Below, piece after piece: positions 18,653 to 26,843 of a stretch of DNA of 64,000 nucleotides; positions within the stretch are counted from its first letter, which is position 1; every line of letters starts with the position of its first letter. The notes beneath the pieces are model-generated. The model searched no databases and was not told the DNA's origin. It saw only the letters and a list, made by a program, of their open reading frames with translations. A program made the translations under genes and the position numbers. The stretch is from Nostoc desertorum CM1-VF14 (lineage in GTDB: Bacteria; Cyanobacteriota; Cyanobacteriia; Cyanobacteriales; Nostocaceae), in assembly GCA_019359245.1 (NCBI GenBank), contig JAHHHR010000032.1, forward strand, positions 1 through 64,000. The letters run 5' to 3'.

Positions 18653-18875
18653 TCGTCTTGTGGTCAATCTTGCTACTACCGAACGACCATAAGACGATAA
18701 TGCAAAAATTAAGTTTTATTGAGGCGTTTATTTGTGCTGATTATCACAATCATTCTTTAAAGGTCATTCAAACCTTTGAAAGATTTTTGTCCGTGAAGCG
18801 AACGCTAGCATTGCAGCTAATAGGTTTAATATTATTTTCTGACATTTTAGCCCCCGATCTATCGGGGGATTTTTG
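18653..18875 (+). ncRNA. Candidate small RNA ending at an intrinsic terminator
   Basis: TCGTCTTGTGGTC (18653-18665) pairs with GACCATAAGACGA (18685-18697) to form a 13-bp stem with one G-T pair. About 150 bases further a terminator hairpin with a U-run ends the segment at about 18875. The open frame across it has no ribosome-binding site. A terminator with no upstream plus-strand gene for over 600 bp suggests a transcript of its own. Start point and family are unknown. Confidence 0.3.
18851..18874 (+). terminator. Rho-independent terminator
   Basis: CCCCCGAT (18851-18858), loop CT, ATCGGGGG (18861-18868), then ATTTTT. An eight-base-pair G+C-rich stem followed by a T-run is a classical intrinsic terminator for plus-strand transcription. 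It would end whatever RNA begins in the gene-free stretch to the left. Confidence 0.75.
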
Positions 18876-19135
18876 TTAGTAGATAATCAGGCAAACTTTA
18901 ATAGGCACCACATTGGCAGGCATTATATGCGCCCGACTGGATACGATTGTAGCAATAATAACTTTAGTTATATATCTGAAGGATAAATTCATCGTTACTA
19001 TTTATCTCTAAAGAACCATGAATTCATTAATTTACAGGGCTAAATTAAAGCCATCAGACAACTGAATTGAATTGCTTTTGAAGTTTTATTAACTCAAAAC
19101 CTAAAAAGCTCTAATTAGTTACAAGGAGTCATATT

Positions 19136-19369
19136 ATGTCAGATACTAGCAATCGTGGCTTTGCTTCTATGGATGAAGACAAGCAACGCGAAATTGCAAG
19201 CAAAGGCGGACAAGCTGCTCATGAAAAAGGTACTGCCCATGAGTTCACTTCTGAAGAAGCTCGTGAAGCTGGACAAAAAGGTGGACAAGTTGCTCATGAA
19301 AAAGGCACTGCCCATGAGTTCACCTCTGAAGAAGCTCGTGAAGCTGGACGTAAAGGCGGTAGTTCGTGA
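19136..19369 (+). CDS. KGG-repeat stress-induced protein
   Basis: 77 residues, soluble and strongly charged, built of KGG motifs (SKGGQAAHE, QKGGQVAHE, RKGGSS). A unit of about 26 residues (GGQ-AHEKGTAHEFTSEEAREAG) is repeated almost identically in tandem. This matches the stress-induced KGG repeat family typified by E. coli YciG, linked to general stress responses. AAGGAG lies seven bases before the ATG. It is monocistronic, with an inverted repeat about 130 bases downstream. Molecular role is not known for the family. Confidence 0.82.
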   Translation: MSDTSNRGFASMDEDKQREIASKGGQAAHEKGTAHEFTSEEAREAGQKGGQVAHEKGTAHEFTSEEAREAGRKGGSS

Positions 19370-19500
19370 ACGTGAAATATAGAGATAATTAACGGATGCA
19401 GTTTTTTGTTTGAAGTCACTCATTAGTAGATTTTTAGCAATAGCATCCATAAAACTGCCATTTTTACTTATCTTGACCCTGTAAATATTATACTTGCATA

Positions 19501-19544
19501 TTTTAAAACTGTCTCATTCAAATCCCAATGAGCAGTTTTAAAAT
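19501..19544. terminator. Hairpin downstream of the KGG gene
   Basis: TTTTAAAACTGTCTCATT (19501-19518) is mirrored by AATGAGCAGTTTTAAAAT (19527-19544) with one unpaired base. The A/T ends make it able to act as a bidirectional terminator. It lies between the KGG gene and the convergent response-regulator gene. Confidence 0.5.
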
Positions 19545-19887
19545 TTCTAGTATTAATAACCTAATTTATTTTGTCTAGGTAAATTTTTGTTGATATTATC
19601 TATCTTTACACTGTCACTATTTATCTACAGTTTCTTTAAGCTCAAGGACTGTTGCTCCCAGTGACGAGCAATAACATTCGTCATCACAACTCATCTTTAA
19701 GCCAACTCAACCCAGCTCTCAACGCCGCCGCAGCCGGTATAATAAATCTTCTGTTCCCCGAATATACCACCTGTGCGGCTGATGATACGAAATTCCCAGC
19801 ATTTACCAGGTGTGTAAAAAACTATCAGGGCGCTAACCTTCAATTACAGAGAACTTCATTAACCTTCAATTGCGACATTTGGCGCTT

Positions 19888-20622
19888 TCATGATTGATGT
19901 TTTAGTTTACTAATTCCTTGAAAAAGATAACCAGTTCCTCTTTGTGTCAAAATATATTCTGGATTTTCCGGGTCATCTTCTAACTTCAAGCGCAAACGTG
20001 AGATATGCACATCCACTACACGAGTATCTGCATGCTGTTCTGCGTTATAACCCCACACTTGCTGCAATATTTCTCCACGGGTAAAAGATTTGCCCGGATA
20101 GCTCATCAATAACTCTAGTAAGCTGTACTCTACACCCGTTAATGGAAGCCGCTCACCTCCTTTGTAGACTTGTCGCTTATTGGTATCAATTTTGAGATTG
20201 TCTAGAACCATTACTCCCAATTTAGAAATAGCAGTAGTAGTTGTTCTATCGTTTCTTCGTCGCAGCAACGAGCGAATTCTTGACTCTAATTCCTTGGGAG
20301 AGAAAGGTTTCGCCATATAGTCATCAGCCCCTAATTCCAGCCCAGTGATCCGATCTGCTACATCTCCCAAAGCTGTAAGCATGATGATTGCTACGTCTGA
20401 TTGTTTCCGTAATTCTTGACAGACACCATAACCATCTAGTTTTGGCATCATTATATCCAGAACTATCAAATCAGGGGTTTCTTTACGAAAAGCTAATAAA
20501 GCCTCTTCACCGTCACATGCAGTGACTACATCGTAGCCAATCATCTCAAGACGCGTTTGTAAAATCCGGCGGATGCTGGCTTCGTCATCTACTACCAAGA
20601 TTTTTGCTTTATGGCTCTCCAC
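19888..20622 (-). CDS. OmpR-family response regulator, RpaB-like
   Basis: 244 residues. A receiver domain (ILVVDDEASIRRIL, phospho-acceptor Asp 56 in LIVLDIMMP, Lys in AKPFSPKEL) precedes a winged-helix DNA-binding domain with DTRVVDVHISRLRLKLEDD and GTGYLFQ. The whole protein follows RpaB, the cyanobacterial regulator of high-light and photosystem genes. However, the linker (RRNDRTTTTAISKLG) and parts of the winged helix (MSYPGKSFTRGEILQQ) look divergent from what I remember of canonical RpaB. It may be a second, paralogous copy. It is monocistronic and transcribed leftward; no histidine kinase is adjacent. Confidence 0.85.
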   Translation of the reverse strand: MESHKAKILVVDDEASIRRILQTRLEMIGYDVVTACDGEEALLAFRKETPDLIVLDIMMPKLDGYGVCQELRKQSDVAIIMLTALGDVADRITGLELGADDYMAKPFSPKELESRIRSLLRRRNDRTTTTAISKLGVMVLDNLKIDTNKRQVYKGGERLPLTGVEYSLLELLMSYPGKSFTRGEILQQVWGYNAEQHADTRVVDVHISRLRLKLEDDPENPEYILTQRGTGYLFQGISKLKHQS

Positions 20623-21632
20623 GTCTTTTTGTACTCCTTGGTCAAAAGGATGAGATTGTTAACCATGTATTACCACTTTAAAAGCTAGTGGAGGCTGGAC
20701 ATCAATATTTAACAATATTAAATACTGATTTATTTAGGTAAAATAGTAATTTAATCATTCAAAATGGCTAATTAATTTGCTCTGGCTAATGTAACCTTAC
20801 TCAAAACTGTTTCGGTGCAACCTGGCAAAAAATTATGTCTATAATTGAATTAATGGATAAAAAATAAATCTGCTCGAATTACGCTACACCAGTTTTTAAA
20901 TTGATTTTTTTGATAAAAATAGTTAATTGTGTCAGTTATCCCTCTTCTGTCACCCTCCGTGAGGACGATCGCCAGAAGCCTCATGAGGCAACCAATACAA
21001 GCTATACTATTAGAAAAAAATTGGTCTTGTATTTGTTATTAGAAAAGAATCGCGCGATGCCTGCGGCGGGCAAAGGCATCGCCTGCTATACAAAAGCTCT
21101 AAAATTCAGAAATGGTAAAACTTTCCGGAGAGTGACAGAAGCTGTTCATGAGCGGATCGCCCACTATGGATGGAAGAAACCATTCTGTTTTCTTAGGAGA
21201 GGGATAAAACAAAGCAAAAAAGGATTGGGAATTGCTAAGGAGCCACCAGAAGCAGATTGAAGTTACTTTAACAAACAGCAATATTGGTGTCAGTCGCTAG
21301 AAGAAGATTCTTGTATTTTGCATGAATGGCTCCTGCTAAAAAGCTAGCAATAGTGTCTCGTAGAGAACATCTGAATTAATGAAAAGAATGAAATATGCTT
21401 AGATAAAGAGTACCTAAACTTTGTTTAAGTACCCCCCTATGCAAACTAATGACTAACCATTTAATAACAGCTTAGTTGCTATCTTTCCTTTTCTAATCTT
21501 GCTTGAGACAGATTACTTACTCATACTTCGTTGGTTGCGCTCCAGGGCAATCCAAATATATCTGACAGTTAACAGTTCGTGAGCAAAAGCTCCCCTAGCT
21601 CAAGATTGCCTTTGACCAACGCTAATGCCACT
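20623..21632. other. Non-coding region
   Basis: About 1 kb with no supported gene. A 119-codon frame at 20901-21260 has no ribosome-binding site, shows Arg/Lys-rich composition like translated repeats, and spans a stretch with the GCGATGCCTGCGGCGGGC-type sequence common in cyanobacterial intergenic repeats. The upstream region of the RpaB-like gene lies at its left end. Confidence 0.45.
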
Positions 21633-22361
21633 TTACTTATTAGAGTTTTTGTGCCTCGTAGGGTCAACTAACCGATATGATTGGTCAGATTCACTCGTTG
21701 GAGGAAACGGATTTCCAGCAGTTGAGGTTACCTCTAGCCCTGTGCCTCTTCCATTAGAATTGATTACTTCATACTGTCCACTAATGGGAGTGCGTTCCCC
21801 TGGACTATGCAAAGAAAATTGAGGCTCCTCTGATTGGCTTAACTCTGTAGTAATGGGAGTGTAAATTAAAGTAAATTGGCTTTTAATTTCAAAACCTGGA
21901 AGATAGCCACCGTGGAACGAGATATCTGACAACTGACTGAATGTATTTTTAATGGATGAGATTGGTTTAAGCAATTGTGGGTTGTCCTGACTCCACCTAA
22001 TAATTTGTGCATCTAGCAATTCTTGAAACTCAACAGCGTGTACTGTCGCATCATCCAAGAAAGTTTGACTATCTGCAATTATCGATAACTTCAGAGTCAG
22101 CAAAAGTATTGTTTGTATTTCTAAAGAATCGTCTTTAGAGGTAACTTGTGTACAAGACTCATCTACATAAAAACCAAATTGGCTTTTAAAATGTGAAAAG
22201 CTCGGTGTTTGAAGTTGTTGACTAAGATATGACAACAATCCGGTATCTGGATCTGATAGAATCTGGCGAACGATGGGGATTTGTGTCATAAATATTTTGC
22301 GAATTTTAAATTTAACGTTTTCTTTCCCAACAATTTCATCAGATTCAGCACTTTGAGACAT
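21633..22361 (-). CDS. Hypothetical protein with YjzC-like C-terminal tail
   Basis: 242 residues. The N-terminal ~180 residues are not recognised; they appear soluble and mixed alpha/beta, with no signal peptide. The last ~55 residues (SPGERTPISGQYEV, then TGLEVTSTAGNPFPPT, then YRLVDPTRHK) resemble the small YjzC-like proteins normally found alone or as a C-terminal tail: a short beta hairpin with G-x-x-x-P-x-SG-x-Y and PPT. The function of that domain is unknown. The gene is isolated between long non-coding stretches. Confidence 0.6.
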   Translation of the reverse strand: MSQSAESDEIVGKENVKFKIRKIFMTQIPIVRQILSDPDTGLLSYLSQQLQTPSFSHFKSQFGFYVDESCTQVTSKDDSLEIQTILLLTLKLSIIADSQTFLDDATVHAVEFQELLDAQIIRWSQDNPQLLKPISSIKNTFSQLSDISFHGGYLPGFEIKSQFTLIYTPITTELSQSEEPQFSLHSPGERTPISGQYEVINSNGRGTGLEVTSTAGNPFPPTSESDQSYRLVDPTRHKNSNK

Positions 22362-22871
22362 CCATCAAACTGACGAAACTTAGCTCAATCGCTCTACCGA
22401 TTTACTTAAAACATCTTTGATGCTGCTTTCACGCCTCTCATCCCCGACTAAGGGAGCAATCATAGACTGTGGGGGCAATACGGTTCGGTTAAGACATCTC
22501 TTTGCCCTTGACAGCAGAGGAGTTTTTGAGCATGACTATGTACCCCTACAAATGCGATCAAGACCGAATCTTGGGTTGAAAGAACCTTTCAACCCACAGG
22601 CCCCAATGGTGTTGTGATTCAACTCGTCCAATGGCTCATCGAAAACAGTTGTTAATAAATAAATGAAGAATTTTTAAGTGGTAAAGGTTTCAAAGCACGC
22701 AGAGCCACATCCAGATTAGCAGCTTACATACTTGATATTAACTATCTCTTGGTGGATATTAACACAAGTATATTTATGAATATATCTGCCTTAATAATAC
22801 ACATGATGATAGTGCCAATTTTACTTTTTAACGGTGTAAATAAAAATAAGTACTTCCATAAATAACTAAGT
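22362..22871. other. Non-coding gap
   Basis: No supported gene. A short frame (22417-22617) lacks a ribosome-binding site and family resemblance. The segment GGGGGCAATACGGTTCGGTTAA near 22472 looks like dispersed repeat sequence but was not seen again in the window. Confidence 0.4.
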
Positions 22872-23312
22872 ATGGCAACCTTATGTAATCCCACACTATC
22901 AATCGATCTTTTTACTAATTCAGAGCCGAATGTCAGTGTAACGGTTGATGTCAGGCTCACTTCATTTGAGACTTTTCTTATTGAGAATGAGGTTGGTTTC
23001 CAACTCAGAGCTAAACTAGTTAGAGATGATGGTGGTTTCAACGGAGGAGATAATAACTTATTCTTGTTTCCAACTCAAAATATCACTAGTACAGGGACTT
23101 ATACTTTTCAATCGACAGTTAGCTATAGCACCCTGAATGAAGATAGTGGCTTATTTAACTCCAGTGATGAGATATTCGCCAATTTTAGCCTCACAAGCAC
23201 AGAACAAATTTTTCCATTAAATGTATCGATTAGCAGCCCTACTATTGAGGTCAGGGCCGTTTCATTTCCTAAATATCTCGAAAAAACAAGGGTTTTAGCG
23301 ATTAAGAATTGA
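22872..23312 (+). CDS. Hypothetical beta-rich protein (146 aa)
   Basis: Starts at ATG without a strong ribosome-binding site. Thr/Ser/Val-rich alternating pattern (VSVTVDVRLTSFETF, TSTGTYTFQSTVSYS) predicts a mostly beta-strand protein. No signal peptide, Cys cluster or known motif is visible. The frame is protein-like in composition and codon choice. It lies alone, about 1.3 kb before the foreign-looking SDR gene. Family not recognised. Confidence 0.5.
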   Translation: MATLCNPTLSIDLFTNSEPNVSVTVDVRLTSFETFLIENEVGFQLRAKLVRDDGGFNGGDNNLFLFPTQNITSTGTYTFQSTVSYSTLNEDSGLFNSSDEIFANFSLTSTEQIFPLNVSISSPTIEVRAVSFPKYLEKTRVLAIKN

Positions 23313-23511
23313 TTATTTTGTTACCAGCCTGCCGATAAAATGAACAATCTTACTGTTATTTAAGTACTTAAAAGTTCATTTATTCGTCACTCCCACTTAC
23401 AACTTTTTTTCGCTAACCATCTTGATAAATCCTGTTTCAGGTGGAAGAAAATAGCCCTGCCACTGAGGGAAAATTTGGTCAACCGAGAAAACTCAAGTAA
23501 TGTAGTAGTTG

Positions 23512-23733
23512 ATGGAAATCGAAAAAGCCGAAGACCAAAATCTTCAAGCTGATGCTGATAACATCAATTCTTCAGCCCTTGTACCAGAGGACAAACCAGC
23601 AGCCATTCAAGAGCCAAAAGAACCGAACTACATTCCACTACGGGATAATCTCATAGTCCAATCGGCAGGCAAATCAGGCTGGCAGATTTCTGATATTTGG
23701 CGTGATATTCGAGTGGATGATTTTTGTAGTTAA
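23512..23733 (+). CDS. Small acidic protein with Cys near C-terminus (73 aa)
   Basis: From ATG 23512 the protein has an acidic, Ala/Pro/Glu-rich, probably disordered first half (MEIEKAEDQNLQADAD and EDKPAAIQEPKEP). The second half is compact and aromatic and ends WRDIRVDDFCS. No family is recognised. Layout resembles a leader followed by a short core, as in modified-peptide precursors, but it lacks the nitrile-hydratase-type leader expected for the exporter at 26844-33574. It may equally be a truncated N-terminus of a lost gene. Confidence 0.4.
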   Translation: MEIEKAEDQNLQADADNINSSALVPEDKPAAIQEPKEPNYIPLRDNLIVQSAGKSGWQISDIWRDIRVDDFCS

Positions 23734-24638
23734 TTAAAGCAGGCAATTTATATTCCCAGACGGTTCAGTATCAAGGCGGTTGCAGTTATCCACGATCCAA
23801 ATGTCAACGGATTGCAGATTGCCGATTGTAGATTGTAAATTTATTGTTGATATTAGAGGGTAAATTGTAGATTTTCCCCTGCTTGAAAGCTAGTAGCTCG
23901 TGTAATATTCCAATCTGCTTTTCTTTAATCTACATTCTCCCCTATTCGGTCAGAGATTGAGGAACAGGCACAAAGTAAGGGAGAAAAGTTTTCCGAATGC
24001 ATTCCTGTGCAGCCTGTCCCTCAATACTTGGTTAAAACACGGCCTATAGTAACCGTTTGAGCAATTTTTGTAAACTATCTTTGCACCCAGTCAAAGCTAT
24101 AGTTGCATTGTACCTATAATAAACTACGTGTAACTATAACTAAAAGTTAGCACCATGTAAGCGTGTATCGCTGGATTACGCATCAAAGACGATACCAAAG
24201 ACAAGCAAAATTTATCGGCAGCGCAATAGTTTCTATTCTCGTTGCCAATATGCTCCCTCCGCGATCGCATATTGGTGAAAGTGTTGTGTTGTCACTGTAA
24301 CCATAAGTTTGCCGCCTTTGAAAGCATAACCTTGCCGCAGGATAAGCGAAAAGGCTTGATTTAACGTTCAGCGATCGCAGTCAAAGCATTTGGTTTTGAA
24401 ACCAAAAAGACGAGTTCTTTCCCCAAATCAGTCAAACGCCGCCCGAAGGATAGACGGATCTTGGAAATCAGTACGACAGTTTGATCGTCGGAGTGCCCCT
24501 GTCCGTCAAGCAAAGAGGCTACGAACAGTTAACATGCGTTTTAACTCAATTAACTTGACTGGTCTAAATTGAGCGATCGCTGAAGAATGAAATGTAACCA
24601 GGTGGGCAGCAAGCTTCACCAACCTAACGGAGAACAAG
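23734..24638. other. Non-coding region
   Basis: No supported gene over 900 bp. A run of imperfect repeats built on ATTGCAGATTGTAGATTGTAAATT appears near 23810-23850, a short tandem repeat type. The only open frames (24390-24572) look like translated noise. The region may include decayed genes. Confidence 0.4.
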
Positions 24639-25478
24639 ATGAGCAATATTAATATGAGCAGTAAAAATATGACACATAAGAGCGCGCTCGTTACTGGAGC
24701 ATCCAGTGGAATCGGTGCCGTCTATGCCGATCGCTTCGCAAAGCGTGGTTACGATCTCGTGCTGGTAGCGCGTGACCACGCCCGAATGGAAGCTCTAGCC
24801 GAAAGACTGCGCCGGGAAACCGGGGTGGTGGTTGACATCCTTCAGGCCGATCTCACCGATGCTGGTGAACTCGCCCAGGTGGAGGAGCGGCTAAGTATTG
24901 ACACGCGCATTAGTATCCTGGTTAACAATGCTGGTGTCAGCGCTGCCAGCAGTTTCATAGATCAAAGCCCGGATGAGGTGGCTAAAATCATCAGCCTCAA
25001 CACCATAGCGCTAACGCGGCTTGCCAGCGCCGTCGCTCCACGGTTCGTCAAGGCGGGCGATGGCGCGATTATTAACATCAGTTCGGCGGTTGCGTTAGTA
25101 CCGGAATTCGGTTTGACTGTCTATGGCGCAACCAAAGCCTTTGTCCTCTTCCTCACCCAGGGTCTCCACTTCGAGCTTGGCCCCAAAGGTGTCTATGTTC
25201 AGGCTGTGCTACCGGCATCAACGCAGACGGAAATCTGGGAGCGCTCAGGTTGGGATATGAATGCGCTACCGCCTGCTATGAAAGTTGACGAACTAGTGGA
25301 TGCCGCCCTTGTTGGCTTCGATCGCCGCGAAACTGTCACCATCCCGTCGCTTCCCGATGCGGAGCAGTGGAACACCTTCGATGCTGCTCGTCAGAGCATG
25401 ATCCCAAATTTCAATCAGGTAGATGCCGCAGACCGCTATCGCCTCGCCTCAAAGCCATATGTGCGCCAGTTATCGTAA
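24639..25478 (+). CDS. Short-chain dehydrogenase/reductase (YqjQ/DltE-like)
   Basis: 279 residues. NADP-type Rossmann loop TGASSGIG with Arg after the second strand (LVARDHARME), NNAG, catalytic Ser in INISSAVA and Tyr-x3-Lys as YGATK. The C-terminal half fits small-molecule SDRs of the YqjQ/DltE group. CGGAG lies upstream of the ATG. The coding sequence is visibly richer in G+C, especially at third positions, than its neighbours, suggesting transfer from a proteobacterium. Substrate unknown; no pathway context. Confidence 0.82.
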   Translation: MSNINMSSKNMTHKSALVTGASSGIGAVYADRFAKRGYDLVLVARDHARMEALAERLRRETGVVVDILQADLTDAGELAQVEERLSIDTRISILVNNAGVSAASSFIDQSPDEVAKIISLNTIALTRLASAVAPRFVKAGDGAIINISSAVALVPEFGLTVYGATKAFVLFLTQGLHFELGPKGVYVQAVLPASTQTEIWERSGWDMNALPPAMKVDELVDAALVGFDRRETVTIPSLPDAEQWNTFDAARQSMIPNFNQVDAADRYRLASKPYVRQLS

Positions 25479-25645
25479 CTTTTTCCCAACTGATGCCCGC
25501 TGGTAGTTTACAGGAATTCGCTTGGCAAGTTCAAAACCGTAATTTTGACGAGCGAAGTCTTCACCAGAGGTGTTTTACCCCATCTGAAAAATTAATAGCT
25601 GCCTACTTTACCCCCACGTTCCTTACAAATCCTCTTTTTTAGCCA

Positions 25646-26536
25646 ATGGATATGATTATGACAACACTAGAGACAATGACAGGCAAAATCAACCCCCAAG
25701 AACTGACCCAAAGCAAACTACAATTGCACTATGCTGTTCAATATATTGCCGCAACGGGTGCGGCATTGGTAGAGCCTCTACCAGATTACAGCCACACCAG
25801 CATGGTATGGAATCCGGTTTTAGAAGCGTTTGTTGGATCGACTATTCGAGCAGCCCAGCCCTTTCAAATAGCACTCAACCCAGTCAGCCTCACATTACTG
25901 TTGATAGATGATCAGAATGACACGATCGCATCTTTGCCATTACACGGAAAGACAATGCTAGAAGGGCTGGATTGGCTTCAACACGAGATTTCTAAACTCG
26001 GTACAGATGCCAGCGAGATTGTCTTTTTAGACTATCCACCTGATGATTTTCCCGATCATCCCCTTGCTCACGGAGCCTCCTTTGATGCCAGCCAAGAGGT
26101 GGAATTGCGTGAATTAGCAAATTACTACATCACCGCACATCGGCTACTTCAGAAGATTGTTACAACTAACGAGAATGCTTCAGCGATTTACATTTGGCCC
26201 CATCATTTTGATATGGCAACACTAATTACACTTTCTGACTCCAAAAATGAGAATCCATTAACAGTCGGGGTTGGATTATCGCCTGGAGACACTAGCTATC
26301 AAGAACCTTACTGGTATGTGTCTCCTTATCCGTATCCAGACACAGCCAATCTTCCTACCCTTGATGGTCAGGCTTTTTGGCATACCCAACACTGGGTTGG
26401 GGCTGTGCTGCAAGCTTCTCAATTCACTAAAAATGCTAATGCCCAAACCCAACAACAGCAGGTTGCGGCATTCCTGCATTCTGCTGTGAAAGCATCAATA
26501 ACCCTGCTCAAGTCCGAGTCTTCTGCTGAAGTTTGA
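25646..26536 (+). CDS. Conserved hypothetical protein (296 aa)
   Basis: Soluble protein with no signal peptide. Recognisable blocks are an Asp/Pro-rich region (FLDYPPDDFPDHPLAHG), IYIWPHHFDMATLI, and GVGLSPGDTSYQEPYWYVSPYPYP, which I recall from uncharacterised bacterial proteins. The His pair in WPHHFD and the Asp/Tyr-rich loop could form a metal or small-molecule site. It follows the SDR after 167 bp and may have been acquired with it. Function not known. Confidence 0.65.
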   Translation: MDMIMTTLETMTGKINPQELTQSKLQLHYAVQYIAATGAALVEPLPDYSHTSMVWNPVLEAFVGSTIRAAQPFQIALNPVSLTLLLIDDQNDTIASLPLHGKTMLEGLDWLQHEISKLGTDASEIVFLDYPPDDFPDHPLAHGASFDASQEVELRELANYYITAHRLLQKIVTTNENASAIYIWPHHFDMATLITLSDSKNENPLTVGVGLSPGDTSYQEPYWYVSPYPYPDTANLPTLDGQAFWHTQHWVGAVLQASQFTKNANAQTQQQQVAAFLHSAVKASITLLKSESSAEV

Positions 26537-26538
26537 CG

Positions 26539-26634
26539 ATGAATGTCTTGCAAACTTGTCCTCTCTGTTCTCACCAGGTTTTGTGCCATATCTGCGCTAG
26601 AAGATTTTATTGGTTGTGTGGCTTTGTTGGATAA
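26539..26634 (+). pseudogene. Truncated small zinc-ribbon gene
   Basis: The frame MNVLQTCPLCSHQVLCHIC then RRFYWLC resembles the start of small cyanobacterial zinc-ribbon proteins (CPxC ... YWyC..C). After the third Cys element it runs into GGCTTTGTTGGATAAATAA, which looks like an IS terminal sequence, and stops. The second knuckle and the rest are missing. It begins two bases after the preceding gene ends, so it was once co-transcribed with it. Confidence 0.5.
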
Positions 26635-26720
26635 ATAAACCTATTGAAATCAAGGGTTTGGGCGATTGAGATCCCAATAAATACTTATTCTATGACATCT
26701 TGAGAGGCTCAAACCCTTAC
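26619..26720. mobile_element. Probable insertion-sequence end remnant
   Basis: GGCTTTGTTGGATAAATAA at 26620-26638 closely resembles the terminal inverted repeats of IS5-type elements (GGCTTTGTTGCATAAA). It interrupts the small gene to its left. No transposase frame and no opposite inverted end were found, so only a fragment is present. The right boundary is approximate. Confidence 0.4.
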
Positions 26721-26843
26721 CCAAATTGAGGCAGCAAAAGCGATCGCTTACTCTAATTCTCCCCTAGTTCTCCCCGATCGCACTTTAATCTTAGAAGTCT
26801 AGAAGACTTGAGGCTCTAGGCGCTTTCAGTAAGGAGGAGAACA

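Larger units (their letters stand above)
18240..19135. other. Non-coding region with possible small RNA
   Basis: No gene with recognisable coding features over about 900 bp. The region holds an inverted pair at 18653-18697 and a clear intrinsic terminator at 18851-18874, described separately. The rest is A+T-rich, with the KGG-protein promoter at its right end. Confidence 0.5.

Noticed and set aside
20901..21260. 119-codon open frame as a gene
   Set aside because: No ribosome-binding site, Arg/Lys-rich repeat-like composition and no family resemblance.
25367..25642. 91-codon frame overlapping the SDR end
   Set aside because: Its first part is a shifted frame of the SDR. The rest (from about 25493) reads a little like protein but has no ribosome-binding site or known family.
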